Source of the DNA: Vanessa cardui
Taxonomy: Eukaryota > Arthropoda > Insecta > Lepidoptera > Nymphalidae
Direction: 5' to 3'
NCBI RefSeq assembly: GCF_905220365.1
Contig: NC_061154.1
Location: 5,022,001-5,086,000 of the forward strand
DNA: 64,000 nt
Shown: piece by piece, positions 25,903 to 37,234 of the stretch
Position numbering within the stretch: position 1 is the first letter of the stretch
Layout: each line of letters starts with the position of its first letter
Program-made: the position numbers and the translations under genes
Notes under the pieces: model-generated
What the model was told of the DNA's origin: nothing
The model's input: only the letters and a program-made list of their open reading frames with translations
Databases searched by the model: none

Positions 25903-28050
25903 GTAAGTTTACTATACATCATTGCATGACTTTAATATTTAATGAAAAACTCACTTGTATCTGTTTAATTATGCTTTAGATATAAGTACTGGTGGTCATT
26001 CATATATTTATGTATTTAATTTAACTATATAATAACGTTGTAATGTTCGTTTCAAAAGTTAAAATAAAGATTAAGTATATTCTTTATATAAAGACCTACA
26101 AATGCGACCGCTTGCTATATTGGCAAATATGTTAACAGCATTTCGGAGTTGAATAACAATTTCTGTGTAAAAAAATTATCAGCTCTAATGTCATCAGTGG
26201 GGGGAGTATGCGGGGAATATTAACTAATAGCAATTGATATTATGTGCCGATAACTTGTGTTAATTGGAAACTTATTCCAAGCTCTTCTTTCTATCTTATC
26301 AATGATATAATCTTGTAATGAGTAAATATTCTTGCCTGTGATATGTACAGCAATTGAAGTAAATCACGTTGTGTTTAATCAAAACGAAAGTTAACTGGAT
26401 TACGTTATGCTATCGAGTGGATCGTTTGCAAGGGTATTCGATTATATGTGGAAAACTCGTACATAATATTAACATAATATATAATGTGCCGAGAAAACAT
26501 TTCGATTGTATATCGCAGACTCTTTGAAGTACACTTCAATCTGTGACGACAGCCTATATGGATTTAAAATTAGTAATTTTCAAAAGGGCTGATAATTATT
26601 TCAACTCCTACATAAGGTAAATAAATTAAAAGCTCGTTAAGCGATGTTATTGCTGAACAAAGATTTGTTCTCTCATTAGAAGCATTTAGTTTTCTGTAAT
26701 TAAAATTTAATATTTATTATTCTTAGATCTTTAATTATATTTTATATATGAATAATAGTACCTTCGTTTTGACCGAACGCAGCCATGACAAACTGTTTTA
26801 TAAACTAACCATTCGTGTGTACTATAGTAGTCACGGTGTACAATAGTGTAAGAAAACACTTGTAAAGAATCTATCAGATAGGAGGTCAATGACACGCCGA
26901 AGTGATTTGGTTCAAGATAATTATCTCCTTCCAAGGCACGGCAACCGTGCGCACTTATGATTCAGCTGTGCCGACTTGATTTTTCCAACATGCTACTGAC
27001 AATTGCATAACGAACAAGTTCAAATTCTTGAATATATCCTATCCTTTATATAATCATTTATTTTTGAGGTATATTACATGTGAAAAATATTATATCAACA
27101 CGGATTTATTTGATATATATTTAACTATTTCTTGTTATTGTTATGTAAAAACATATTTATAATTCGGGATTAATTACACAGCTATTGTTGACACATTTAC
27201 AATGAGCATTTTAGTCGATTAATTATTTTATAATTTGTTAATTTATAAATTCATCGATACGATAAAATATTTTCAGGCTTTCATAATCCCCAATTTTACT
27301 TCGGACGTTAAATGGATTACAATTAAGAAGTTTTTTTTAACAACCGAAGTTTTCAATATTTTTCTTACTTAACTAGAAAAGTAATTAAAATAGGAACTCT
27401 TAAATAAACAGTACTCAGCGAAAATCAATTCTGCTATAAAAAAAAAAACAAACATTGAGATCGAGCAATATTTAATTTAATAATTAATAACTAAATATAT
27501 AACTCACTTCGAATTGTACAAAATTGCAATAAAGTTTTAGGTTAAAGGACAGTTTCGTAAAGTTCGTAAATAAATAAAACGATATTTACAAGTTTTCTTA
27601 TATAGAAACCCGATACCGATATTACATAGGGAAATGTGAAAACTCTCCACAAGCTATCACTATGACGGGAGTTATAGGTAAATATTGCAAAATACAAATA
27701 TTGAAGTCAAATAATGTACTTGTAACTTGGAATATGGACTCGACGTCGGTTGGCTTGTGTCATCTTATAAGATGTATGTAGGGGTATAAAGAATCAAAAT
27801 AAAGATTGATGGACTGTGATGGAGATACTGTGAGACAGAGACAGAAACAAAAATCATTATCATTACATAGTATAAAACAAAGTCTCTTACTTTGGATTTG
27901 GATGCGGTTTTATTTAATAGATAGAGTTTTTCGAGAGGAACGTTATCTATATAATACATGGACAATATAGTAAAGAAGCACTGCTAATTTAGACATTCTC
28001 TACTACACTTAGAATCAGCATTTCCCTTGTGCGAATCCGGGTTGAGCTGG

Positions 28051-28342
28051 TTTTTTTTATCGTATAGGTTGGCGGACTAGCATATGGGCCACCTGATGGT
28101 AAGTGGTCACCGTCACCCATAGACAATGACGCTGTAAGAAATATTAACTATTCTTTGCATCGTCAATGTGCCACCAACCTTGAGAACTAAGATGTTATGT
28201 CCCTTGTGCCTGTAGTTACACTGGCTCACTCACCCTTCAAACCGGAACACAACAATACTGAGTACTGTTATTTGGCAGAAGAATAACTGATGAGTGGGTG
28301 GTACCTGCCCAGACGGACTAGCACAAAGCCCTACCACCAAGT
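28051..28342 (+). mobile_element. 'catatgggccacctgatgg' repeat, copy 2
   Basis: The best preserved of the three full copies, running from a T-run and ataggttggcggactagcat to aagccctaccaccaagt. Confidence 0.78.
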
Positions 28343-28443
28343 TAACGTAAATAGTACAATATAAATTTAAAAAAAAATGAAAACGATGATGACTCGTATA
28401 TGAATGTTTGAGGCGTATGTTACAGTAACAGATTCAATGTAAC

Positions 28444-28628
28444 AACTAGCGCGCACTGGTAACTTTTGTCACGGTGACTGTTTCGTCACTCTTGTCAAGT
28501 CTGTGAATATGTACAGATGCAGACACAAATGTCACGTCGTAATGTGCGCGCACCTCCATACATATTCATGGACTCGACAAGAGTGACGAAACAGTCACCG
28601 TGACAAAAGTTACCAGTGCGCGTTAGTT
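28444..28628. mobile_element. MITE with 69-bp terminal inverted repeats
   Basis: The left arm is 28444-28512 and the right arm 28560-28628, each 69 bp and reverse complements with a few mismatches. The outer ends are aactagcgcgcactgg and its complement, with a 47-bp unique centre. No transposase is encoded. Target duplications at the ends are not obvious, so the superfamily is unassigned. Confidence 0.85.
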
Positions 28629-29098
28629 CTAAAGATGCCGTTTCGTAGTGTAAATTCCACTCAGAAGAAACTCAGTAGATACTTTCTTTCTTAATTACGC
28701 CTTCTCTGTAACAAAATCTTTTATGTATTTAACAAAGTATCTGTACAGTATAATAATGTATAGTTTAAACATTTGATGCTCATTCGCTGCTTCAATGAAA
28801 ATTATAATCTTGTTTTATTCATTCAATATTCCATGGAAAATGTATTTGTATTAAATTTCAAAGCTAAAATATGTAATAATTACTTCCAGAAATATAATAT
28901 CGTTCGGGATAACCTGACAAAATTCACGTGTAAGGTCACTTTAGGACTATTATCAATTTTAATTACTTTGAAAATTGTTTAAGTCGACATCATTTACGTG
29001 CGACCTCAGTTTTCTGAGTTTCAGCGTACCGGACAATGCGCTTTGATTATGTTCAGCTTGTCATTTACTTTATCTGTATGAAGCCTAGTTTAACTATG

Positions 29099-29276
29099 TA
29101 CAGTCAGAGTAAGAAATAATTCGTCAGTTTTCAAATTAGTTATTTTATCAAGTCTTAAGCTCTTAGTACCTTCTGAACCTAACATCAAATCATTGTGACG
29201 CAATATGTCATTTTCTATCGATAAAGCAAATCGCTCAAACGGAGCACACGAGGTGAATTTCCTTACCCCGACTGTA
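29099..29276 (-). mobile_element. MITE with CAGTC ends and TA flanks, copy 1
   Basis: A 178-bp element reads ta-cagtcagagtaagaaa at one end and the complement of cagtcggggtaaggaaa at the other. It is flanked by TA, as expected for Tc1/mariner-type insertion. A homologous copy in the opposite orientation lies at 46104-46282. The open frame across it is not thought to be a gene. Confidence 0.75.
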
Positions 29277-29928
29277 CCTTTTGCATCTCTATTTAGTTTC
29301 TTTTGCTTGATACATCTGGAATATATCGTTGACAATATTTCCATAAAGCAATAATAATAACAAACGATTTATTTATCAAAAATGCAATTATGTTGTTTTT
29401 TATGTTTAAAATATCCATAAAAGGTTAACAAAATTACTCGGAAACGATAATTTTATAGTGTTAATGGATTAAACCTCACTCAGATCAATTTCACATCATT
29501 AAAATTGAGAATATAAAATTTTCATTAGTAAACCATATTACAGGAATGCTTTTTATGTACTAATTTATCTATATATCTACGTTCATTACGTATATATTTT
29601 CGCACATAGTTCTCTCGTTACACAAGTTGAATAACCTTTCAATCTTTAAAGTTAAATTAAGCGAGGACTCCTTTGTACACGCCATTGGAAGTCCTTCAAT
29701 CTCAAAAACTCATTTTGGACGACCAAACTTAAAATTGTTCTTTCAAGTTCATCTTGTAAAAACGGATTCCCAGCTATTTATAAAGAATGTCCATGGAACC
29801 TATTGATTGATGAACAAAGTTTGAGGGGTAATGAAATTCTTTCGAACATAGATAATCAGATGATATAAATGTTATGCATCGGACTGATACTGGCCCCTGT
29901 AACTTGATACTTGTCATCAACTTCTAAG

Positions 29929-30186
29929 TAAATATAATAATAATAAATATGAGACAACATCACATACACTACTCTGATCCCAATGTAAGTAGCTGAAGCA
30001 CTTGTGTTATGGAATTCAGAAGTAACGACGGTACCACAAACACCCAGACCCATAGAAACATAGAAAAAAAAGACAACATAGAAAACTATTGGTAATCTAC
30101 ATCGACTCGGCCGGGAATCGAACCCGGGACCTCAGAGTAGCGTACCCATGAAAAACGGGTGTACACACCACTCGACCTCAAGTCAG
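29929..30186 (-). mobile_element. Second tRNA-derived SINE family, copy 1
   Basis: On the minus strand the head contains gaggtcgagtggtgtgtaca (A-box region) and gggttcgattccc (perfect B box), like a tRNA gene. The body contains ggtaccgtcgttacttctg and the element ends in an ATT-rich tail at its left end. A more diverged copy is at 47815-48052. The tRNA-like part is degenerate, so I call a SINE and not a tRNA gene. Confidence 0.78.
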
Positions 30187-30658
30187 AGTCGTCAACTTCT
30201 GTCACTATGATTGAGATTTACAATATCTCCGTTATTTTAAAAGATATTATTTTTAATAATGGCAATACAATAAACGACTCCCTTTACACGAGCGTCACAG
30301 ATGAATGCCAGCATCGAAATTAAAAATAGTGGAGCTATTCGAAGGTTTTGTTTTAAAATTATTATTAAATATTTCCAACTTTGTGCAAGGGCCACCGTGC
30401 GTGATGGCGCGGATCCGGCTGAGCTATCGTTGTGGCCATGAAAAACGCTGGGAAGCCAATATACGTGTGGGTTTAACTTATGAACAATATGATCATTATT
30501 AAAGCACAATTGACTTGCAAATAATAATATTATTAAAATAGAATACTATTCACGTGTAAATATTCGTGTTGTGTGGGTCTCATATACCTGTTTATATAAT
30601 GAGGTACCTTCATTTAATTCATCTATGATGCCTACGATATGCACATTACGCCTACCGC

Positions 30659-30668
30659 TTCCTCTCTC

Positions 30669-30719
<51 letters not shown>

Positions 30720-30720
30720 G
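30659..30720. repeat. CT microsatellite
   Basis: About 60 bp of almost pure CT dinucleotides with one G interruption. Confidence 0.95.
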
Positions 30721-31344
30721 TTTCTCTCATGTCATATTTTTACTAAAAATATTTGTTTACGATTAATGGAATTGGCCTTGTAATTGGCACATTGTTAACG
30801 TGGCTTTATGTATACAAATATATATCTTTTAATGGTTAACAATTTTATGACTGGACCTTAATAGTAAGCTGTTTCTTTGTAAGATCATTGTAAGATCATT
30901 ATCTTATAATTTTTTTAAATAGTTAATACGAATTATCGTTCTGACAAGATATTAAGTGTACTAAGCGTCTTACCGATTATATAAAGTATATTTTGAATTT
31001 GATTTTTGACATGTCATTATTATTTTCACAATAATATTATTATACATATTATGAATATAAGTTGAAAAGTTACCTTCAATGGCATTCACTTGTTGATCAT
31101 CTTTTACGTGGCTCACTAGCTCACTCGTAACTCACAATGACAACTACTTATATACTTTAGAACTGTGAAGTTAATTTGCTTTCTTCTCTGTAACGGAAAA
31201 CGACAAGAGCTTTAGTTTAAAGTAATATACCTAAATCCCAATATCTAATTTACTCATACATACAGACAGTATAGGTAGTCTTTAAGGCTCAAATTAGACA
31301 CGTCCGAATAAAAACTCTTCCGAAAAAAAAAGATTTCATTTGTT

Positions 31345-31541
31345 ATTTTATGGAATAGGTTGGCGGACGAGCATATGGGCCACCTGATGGAAAGTAGTCA
31401 CCCTCACCCATAGACAATGACGCTGTAAAAAATATTAACTATTCCTTACACCGTCAATGTGCCACCAACCTTGGGAACTAAGATGTTATGTACATTGTGC
31501 CTGTAGTTACACTGGCTCACTCACCCTCCAAGCCGGATGTT
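31345..31541 (+). mobile_element. 'catatgggccacctgatgg' repeat, copy 3, 3'-truncated
   Basis: It matches the first two thirds of 28051-28342 and breaks off after ctccaagccgg. Confidence 0.77.
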
Positions 31542-34500
31542 GTTTGTGTTGTTTGTAAGTAGGGAGTTATTAATGGAACTAATTATTGAGCGATTAATAT
31601 TTTTCTACCGTTACAGTATTACCAAATTTCCATAGCTTTACTAAGCAATTCCCTAATAACGTTTTTCCGTTCTTTCACTGCAAGACCATTGGCGCTTGCG
31701 AGGATTTGATTCCACAAACTTCGATCGACTCACCTAGGCCACGAATTCTCCATCTCGACTTTAACTGAATCACGACATCATCTGGCGTACAAATGAAATT
31801 CCCTTTGTCCAAGGGTCTCATAACAACGCCACATAATACATGTATTTTTAATAAAAGACGCATCAAACGAGCAATGCTCGGTAAGCGCATATCCAACACG
31901 ATTGTTAGACTACACTCGGTATTGCTCGCAGTCTGTCAAATACACACGTTTAAGCTACAAGGTCGATTTTAAACCGTATTCAACTTACGCGTTTGCCAGT
32001 GCTGTTCTCTGAATACAGATATATTCGTAACTCAATCGCAAAATGCACTGCAACGCTAGTTTGATATGTTTACCTTAGATGCCATAGTCACAATAAATAT
32101 CTTTATATTTTCATAATTTGACTTGTGTTTTTGACTTACAAATTTATAGAGCTTGTAATTTTACACAACGGAATATCTTCGAACAGAATAAGGCTCCGAA
32201 ACGGAAATGAACACTTACACAAGCTACATAATATTTTATTTGAATATTATAAATTTACATACACAATATATATTTTATGTGTACAAAAATGTATGTTACC
32301 GGATATCAGTAATCTAAATGAAACATTTGTATCACCGATGTAACCTCTTGAGCACTATAACCCCATTAGATATAAATCATTTTAAAGTGAATACGACATT
32401 TCAAAATAGCTGAAACATATAAATTAACAGTCATTTAGAATATTAATAATATCACATTGAATCAATGAGTCGGAACCAATGTTTGAAAGCATGCTGTATG
32501 TAACCCACATAAGGCTATGAAAACTAAAAACTTTCTATGAAAACCAATATCAGTCCTAACTATCAGTTTCAATTCTAGAGCGCTTAATAACATCAAAAAC
32601 CATTGCGGTAATTGCTACCAATGAATACACATTCGATAAATGATGTATGCTAAACACAGCTTTACATTATAAATTTACTAATAAATTTATAATTGCTACG
32701 ATTTAATACGTGCCGGCTACTTGTAAAGTTCTTAATTCAACTCGACTGCCTATGTACTTAACTCAGGCCCGTGCATAGTTATAGAAACTTTTTTCTTGGA
32801 GAAATAACAGTTTTTTTTTTTTATGAAACTGTAATTTTATTCGTTACTAAATGTTAAGTGAATCGGTCTCGATCTGTGTCTATTGTCTTGTCTAACATTG
32901 TTATTCTGACAAATCGATCGGACTGTTTAATGTAACACAAAATACCTATCGATCACATGGAACATGCTACACCAAATTGGCAATTTACCAAAACGAGGCC
33001 GATCGGCTGGAAGGAGCACTTTTAGAAGCATATTGTCAATTTATTACTACTACACTAACATGATAATAAGTACTATTACTTTTTATACTGCTACAGATTA
33101 CTGGCTTGATTCTCTCAGAATTCACTCGAAATCTCACTCTTGGAAAGTTGAAAGTGGAACAAGGGTACAAGATAAATTTTACAATCACTACAGTCAATGT
33201 CTCATATAACTTTCTGAAATTTTAGCCCGTGTTCGGCGATAAGTTTCGAGTTTCAGAATAGCTCTACAGCAATTTAAACATAATCTACAATGTCTTTATT
33301 TGTAAAAAAAAATCAACTTTTATTTAATCATGGTAATCTGTTAATAAAACATAGTGCTCATACAGACTAAACAAGACCGTACTTACGAACTTATTAAATA
33401 TTTAAAGACTTCATAAGTTGGACTTTGTTAACATACTCTCAGAACTTATCGTACAACTTATGCAATTTTTTTTAATATAAAATACTGAATTTAATTGAAT
33501 ACTTAATATGATGAATTTATAAATTACATTGAATATATCACAAGATATGGAAAACGAATAACATTTCCTGGTAACAAAATCAACGCTCTCGGAGACAACG
33601 TAACGGTTGTCTCACAAAAACTACAATTAGAAATAATAATATAAATTACCAATGAGAAATAATAATATGTCACATTGCCCTATTCTTATTATAGTTACGG
33701 AGGGTTATATGCTTCGAACGTGAGTTGCTTACCATTGCTTTATTTACACTACATTATATTTTTAATTATTTAAATTTTCTTTGTCAAATAATTGTTATAT
33801 GTATTTATTGGAAATATTACTAAGCTAATTTGGTAATGGTTTAAATAAATAAATAAAATTGTATATACTAAAAAACATACGAGTAAATATTCGTTTGTTT
33901 TGTGATTAGATAAGAATTATTAACATTAACTATAGGTATCAAATTAGAATAAGAAATTGATCTATAAGCTTAAGTAATTTTGGTAATTTATTGTTGATCA
34001 CTCTCCATATTAATTAATAAAAAAATACTGTAATGAAAGATAAAGTTTTAATAATGTTCCAGCCCATTCAGCAGAGAGTCAAATTTGACGCCAATATATT
34101 TTTTTCTAATGTTGCCCACTTCAAAAATCGTAGTGATAACATTTGTACATAAATCATGACTGCAAGGAATGGTAGCAAGAATACTATCAGCATTTTCTCA
34201 TTGAATCGCAAATCAAAGTCGCTTTAGTTCTAATAACTATTAACAATAATAATTTTATATTACTTTTGTCAAAGTGACAGGTGTCAAACTATATAATGTA
34301 GTTTGCAACCCAGATAGAAAAACCTGCAATTGTTTTTGGTAATGTTTTATTATATATTTCAAACGAGCAAAGCAGCAGATTCGACAAGTTTCATGTATGT
34401 TTGTGACGTTGAATTTGAAAATATAAACGAACAAATTGAACTCCTGCAAACCGTCACGCGGAATTCTGTATTTTTTATAGCTTTTGTAGCAGTTATTTCA

Positions 34501-34860
34501 ACGGGTTACATACACGTTTTGTTCCTTAAATTAACATTCAAACTAAATGTTGAACCTTTGTCAGTATTTTAAAGTAAAGTCCATGAAATAAATATCTAGT
34601 ATAATATAAACTCTGACCAAAAATAGCCTTCTTATTTTTCTTCAAATTGAAATTTTCACAAACGTAAAAAAAAATCAATTATTTCATAAATGATGGAGAT
34701 CTGAGGTAAAAACATAAAATAAATAGAACCCAATTGATAACCTCCTTATTTTTTTTATATTTTATAGAAATATTTATAGATTAACATTTTATATAAGTTT
34801 TATTTTATATTTATTTCGAGCTTATTGTTAATTATAAATTATTTCAATAACTATTATTTC

Positions 34861-34864
34861 GATG
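34861..34864. repeat. Target duplication GATG, left
   Basis: The four bases gatg precede the left LTR and recur right after the right LTR (41127-41130). Confidence 0.7.
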
Positions 34865-35108
34865 TATTAAATACATACATAAAGCCAGTAGAAAGTATAA
34901 AATTTATTTATTTCAGGTTTTATTTTTATATTATTGCCCCGAAGTTTACAAATCAAATCTTTTACAATAATTATTCTAAAAAATGTTCCATGCGTGACTT
35001 TCTCTTGTTTTTTTTAATAATCCGTTTTCGCGGGAAAACATCTTGTATTATTTTATACAGCCATACCAGTTTTATTAGTAGTATTAGCATAAAGAATTAT
35101 TTCTAACA
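34865..35108 (-). repeat. 3' LTR, 244 bp, internally deleted
   Basis: On the minus strand it starts tgttagaaataattc and ends gtatttaata. It aligns to the 40815-41126 LTR with one clear substitution (34865-side 'acatcttg' against 'acatgttg'). However, it lacks about 70 bp near its TGTT end, including the TATA-rich stretch of the other LTR; a short attagta filler marks the junction. Confidence 0.88.
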
Positions 35109-35161
35109 TTCGGACTATTTCTATAAAGTTTGTCCTCAAACTTACTCATCTCAACTAATAA

Positions 35162-35526
35162 GTTGGCACCACGCCCCTCATTAATGACCACGGTAGTATT
35201 GACTGCAAAGGTTAGCACCTCACCCCTCATCACACATTGTGACCGTGTAAGACTTCCGAACCACAGTTCTAGCAAACTCCCGCAGTCACAACCGTGCGTG
35301 ACTTCCCAACAAAAATCTTTTCTCTTCTATCTTGTTGGCATTTCACCCCTCATCACCTGTGTGACCGTGTGAACCTTCCCAACAAATATATTTTCTCTAT
35401 GTAGTTGGCACTTCACCCCTCATCACCTGTGTGACCGTGTGAAACTTCCCAACAAATATATTCTCTCTATGTTGTTAGCACTTCACCCCTCATCACCTGT
35501 GTGACCGTGTGAAACTTCCCAACAAC
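35162..35526. repeat. 70-bp tandem repeats in the gypsy 3' non-coding tail
   Basis: Three units start at 35334, 35404 and 35474 with gttggcacttcacccctcat and a shared cacctgtgtgaccgtgtgaa. Two more diverged units begin at 35162 and 35211. The period of the good units is exactly 70 bp. On the element's own strand each carries a purine-rich gatgaggggtgaagtg. Confidence 0.9.
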
Positions 35527-35831
35527 AAATAATTCATTATCTCACTAATCAACATTTTTATACATTTATATATATATATTTTTGCCTTATATTCTAGAAT
35601 CTTTCTAAAATATAATTTTTTTACAGTCGTTTCAATATATAAATTAATTTCATACTCGGTAACATTATGAATGTTCTTACACGCTTCAAATTAATATATA
35701 AAAATAAAAAAAATAAAATTATTTTTTACAAACCAAATAAATAAAATATAATCTGTTACAATTTGTGTTGAGTTTACATTCGTTAAAATTATACAAATTC
35801 ATATTTATTAAGTTCAGCCATAACTATAAAT

Positions 35832-36130
35832 TTAATTAAGACTAAGTTCACTACCAGAACTACCTTCATTATCATCATCATCATCGTCATTATAAGACAT
35901 GTTTATCCAAGGCTGTATACGATCAGCTGACCAAACATTACTATACCGGCCTTTAGTGATATTTGAACCTGGAATACTAGAAACCTCGTATCGATCATGG
36001 TCTAACACTTTTGATATACGAAATGGTCCTGTAAATTTTGGTAATAGTTTTCTACTTTTACCGTCATTAGATGGATTATTTTTTAAAATTTTAACTAAAT
36101 CACCTATTTTGTAAACCTGCCTTCTTTCTT
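35832..36130 (-). pseudogene. Integrase C-terminal domain, displaced frame
   Basis: On the minus strand this frame runs from about 36130 to a TAA at 35832-35834. It contains YKIGDLVKIL, then LPKFTGPFRISKVL (the GPF/Y motif of gypsy integrases) and ends in an Asp/Ser-rich tail. It is one frame away from the preceding integrase core segment, so translation from that segment stops at 36100 before reaching it. The order and spacing are those of one continuous integrase. Confidence 0.8.
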
Positions 36131-36657
36131 GTCTTATTAAATCTCAAACTTTGTTTTTCTTGATCTTTTTCAATATAATTATTTATTTCCTTCGTTATAG
36201 TTTCTAAACCTTTGTCATTTTGTCTCGTATCGGAAACTGTATCACCTAGATTACCTTCACCCTGTCCTAACAAACGTTTACCAAATAGTGCTTCTGCCGG
36301 AGTTTTTCCTATTCCCTTATTAATCGTATTATTTAATCCCCATTGTATTTTATTTACTACTTGGTCCCACTTATTCTCTCCTAGCCCATCATTATACGTT
36401 CTAAGCGAATCTAAAATGGTCCGATTATATCGCTCCACTTGGCCGTTGGCCCTTGGAGCTGAAACCGCGTTAAGTATGTGAGAAACTTCGTATTCTGTGC
36501 AGAACCTTTTAAACTCGGATGAAGTAAAACACGTACCTCGATCAGAAATAATTCTGACAGGGTATCCAAATAAGCTAAAAACGTCTTTTAGTGCTAAAAC
36601 TATTGGTGCTGTTTTTGTATTGCGAAGAGCTTTAAGAATGCAATACTTTGTAAAAAC
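36100..36657 (-). pseudogene. Integrase catalytic core, second part
   Basis: It encodes the second catalytic Asp in IISDRGTCF (about 36536-36560) and the catalytic Glu in NGQVERYNR (about 36420-36450), with the PxEALFG-like motif that follows in gypsy integrases. It is in a different frame from the segment with the first Asp; the change falls at an A5 run on the plus strand (36652-36656). Confidence 0.85.
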
Positions 36658-36884
36658 CATCTACAATTAGCAAAAGATATTGATTTCCCTTAGAACTTTT
36701 TATAAACGGGCCTAAATGGTCTATATAGACCGTATGGAATGGTATGGCAATTTTTGGAATACTATGAAGAAAACCCTCTTTTGGACCCGCCGGTTCCTTA
36801 CTAAACGCGCAATGTAAACATGCCTTTACGTATTTAAAGACAAATTTTTTCATTCGTGGAAACCAAAAATCACGTTTATTTTTT
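36632..36884 (-). pseudogene. Integrase zinc-binding CC and first catalytic Asp
   Basis: The segment has CLHC (second half of the HHCC zinc finger, about 36808-36820) and VYIDHLGPF with the first DDE aspartate. The frame enters from upstream at the T6 run 36879-36884 and is left at 36652-36656. It stops at 36632 if not shifted. Confidence 0.83.
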
Positions 36885-37234
36885 CCAAAGTTTTCTCCGC
36901 TGAAAAATGGCCTATCTCATCATGGTTACGTTGGCATATTTGCCATCTTGCACATTTGGGTACCACCCATTTTAAATCTTCCCCTACTTTACGATACAAG
37001 TGATTGTTTCGTATAACAAAATTTTGTTTTATATCAACTAAGTCTTTGTAACTATTATCTTCTAAAACAGACCTGATGTGTTGTATTTTTGGATCTGATA
37101 ATTGCAAACTAAGAAGCCAGTCATCTTGAGAGATTTGCAATACCCTAGTAAAATGATCATAAATCTGTGAATCATTTTCACTGAGAATAGGATTGCGACT
37201 GAGTGCATCAACATGTTGCATCGAATGCCCGGCC
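36850..37234 (-). pseudogene. Linker and HH part of integrase zinc finger
   Basis: The frame starts with the HVDALSR motif that follows RNase H in gypsy polyproteins. It continues through a tether and contains HDEIGHFSAEKT, the His-His half of the HHCC finger, then stops at 36850. It is one frame off the long upstream ORF; the change lies within about 37228-37234. Confidence 0.83.

Noticed and set aside
30110..30182. tRNA-like sequence with a good B box
   Set aside because: It heads a longer repeated unit with a related copy at 47815-48052, and the cloverleaf is degenerate; a SINE explains it better than a tRNA gene.
35334..35526. Regular direct repeats resembling a CRISPR array
   Set aside because: Units abut with no unique spacers and sit inside an LTR element of a eukaryotic genome.
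35899..36481. Plus-strand open frames opposite the integrase region, also 40222-40518
   Set aside because: They are mirror frames of the minus-strand gypsy coding sequence.
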